Positions 63,830-64,000 of a stretch of 64,000 nt of DNA are shown one piece after another; position 1 is the stretch's first letter; each line of letters starts with the position of its first letter. Origin of the DNA: Alcaligenes faecalis (lineage in GTDB: Bacteria > Pseudomonadota > Gammaproteobacteria > Burkholderiales > Burkholderiaceae_B); assembly GCF_009497775.1 (NCBI RefSeq), contig NZ_CP031012.1:2418001-2482000 (forward strand), given 5' to 3'. Under the pieces are notes generated by a model. It was not told the origin of the DNA. It searched no databases and saw nothing but the letters and a program-made list of their open reading frames with translations. The position numbers and the translations under genes were made by a program.

Positions 63830-64000
63830 TTCCACGCCACAGCCTGACGCTGCGTCCCTGAGTTCTACCAGCCTGTATGGCCTGCCTGTTGCTGAAACTA
63901 GTGTGAAGAACCATCCCCTGACCCGTCCCGTTTTGCCTGTCTGGATAGGCTCGGCAGCGCGACGCGCTTTATTGATTGCCCTGTTTGCCCTGCTGGTCCT
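63816..64000 (+). CDS. ABC transporter permease, partial (C-terminus off the right edge)
   Basis: From ATG at 63816, 61 codons to the edge are open (MPTTDSTPQPDAASLSSTSL...). The first 45 residues are hydrophilic and Ser/Thr/Pro-rich, then a membrane helix starts (RRALLIALFALLV). The overlap with the ATPase gene makes it the expected permease of the same system. The rest is outside the window. Confidence 0.65.
   Translation, partial: MPTTDSTPQPDAASLSSTSLYGLPVAETSVKNHPLTRPVLPVWIGSAARRALLIALFALLV

Overview
The window looks like chromosome of a moderately GC-rich betaproteobacterium, most likely an Alcaligenes-like member of the Alcaligenaceae. This is inference from gene content and protein style (PBP1C with alpha-2-macroglobulin, fused Mrp/Pha antiporter, heme d1 genes, LodA/LodB, aminoethylphosphonate-type ABC genes); no rRNA or species marker is present. 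No prophage, insertion sequence, integrase or CRISPR array was seen. Genes are dense and mostly house-keeping or metabolic.

Layout. 1-7.8 kb: a cell-envelope pair on the minus strand, a giant alpha-2-macroglobulin-like protein followed by penicillin-binding protein 1C (cut by the left edge). 8-11.5 kb: a DUF697-type membrane protein, a nitronate monooxygenase-like flavoprotein and hemN, the last behind a class II FNR-type promoter. 11.7-17.7 kb: a six-gene Mrp/Pha cation/proton antiporter operon (A and B fused) with every junction overlapping. 18.4-22.2 kb: a response regulator, histidine kinase and kup potassium transporter in one operon. 22.3-24.5 kb: tonB-exbB-exbD with a Fur-like site. 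24.7-28.6 kb: sulfate uptake (sbp-cysT-cysW-cysA). 28.8-32.1 kb: small genes, including a methyltransferase, a membrane protein behind a 12.5-copy hexanucleotide repeat, a secreted metallo-beta-lactamase-fold enzyme, a cold-shock protein, tRNA-Val and HU.

32.7-43.2 kb is the most distinctive part: a heme d1 locus. nirE-nirC-nirF-nirDL-nirG-nirH-nirJ run on plus and face a minus-strand operon nirN-cytochrome c-siroheme synthase. Together they would carry uroporphyrinogen III through precorrin-2, siroheme and the NirJ product to heme d1. No nirS (cytochrome cd1 nitrite reductase) lies in the window; the cd1-type protein here looks like NirN. The siroheme synthase keeps its dehydrogenase half but its methyltransferase half is a short remnant, a job apparently taken over by NirE. 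A MocR-type regulator beside nirN sits behind a well-placed FNR/DNR-type promoter.

43.2-48 kb: a cystathionine gamma-synthase-family enzyme with a structured leader, rlmB and rnr. 48-55.2 kb: three identical tRNA-Leu(CAG) genes, one inverted, bracket a metal-binding-domain protein, an MHS transporter, an M20 peptidase with LysR regulator, a candidate small RNA, and a PadR regulator with a siderophore-reductase gene. 55.5-58.6 kb: lodA-lodB, a quinoprotein amino-acid oxidase and its maturation flavoprotein. 58.8-64 kb: a prepilin-peptidase-like protein, a DUF4139 protein, and a LysR regulator divergent from an ABC transporter that resembles 2-aminoethylphosphonate systems, cut by the right edge.

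All functional statements are by recognition of motifs and gene order; no database search was run.
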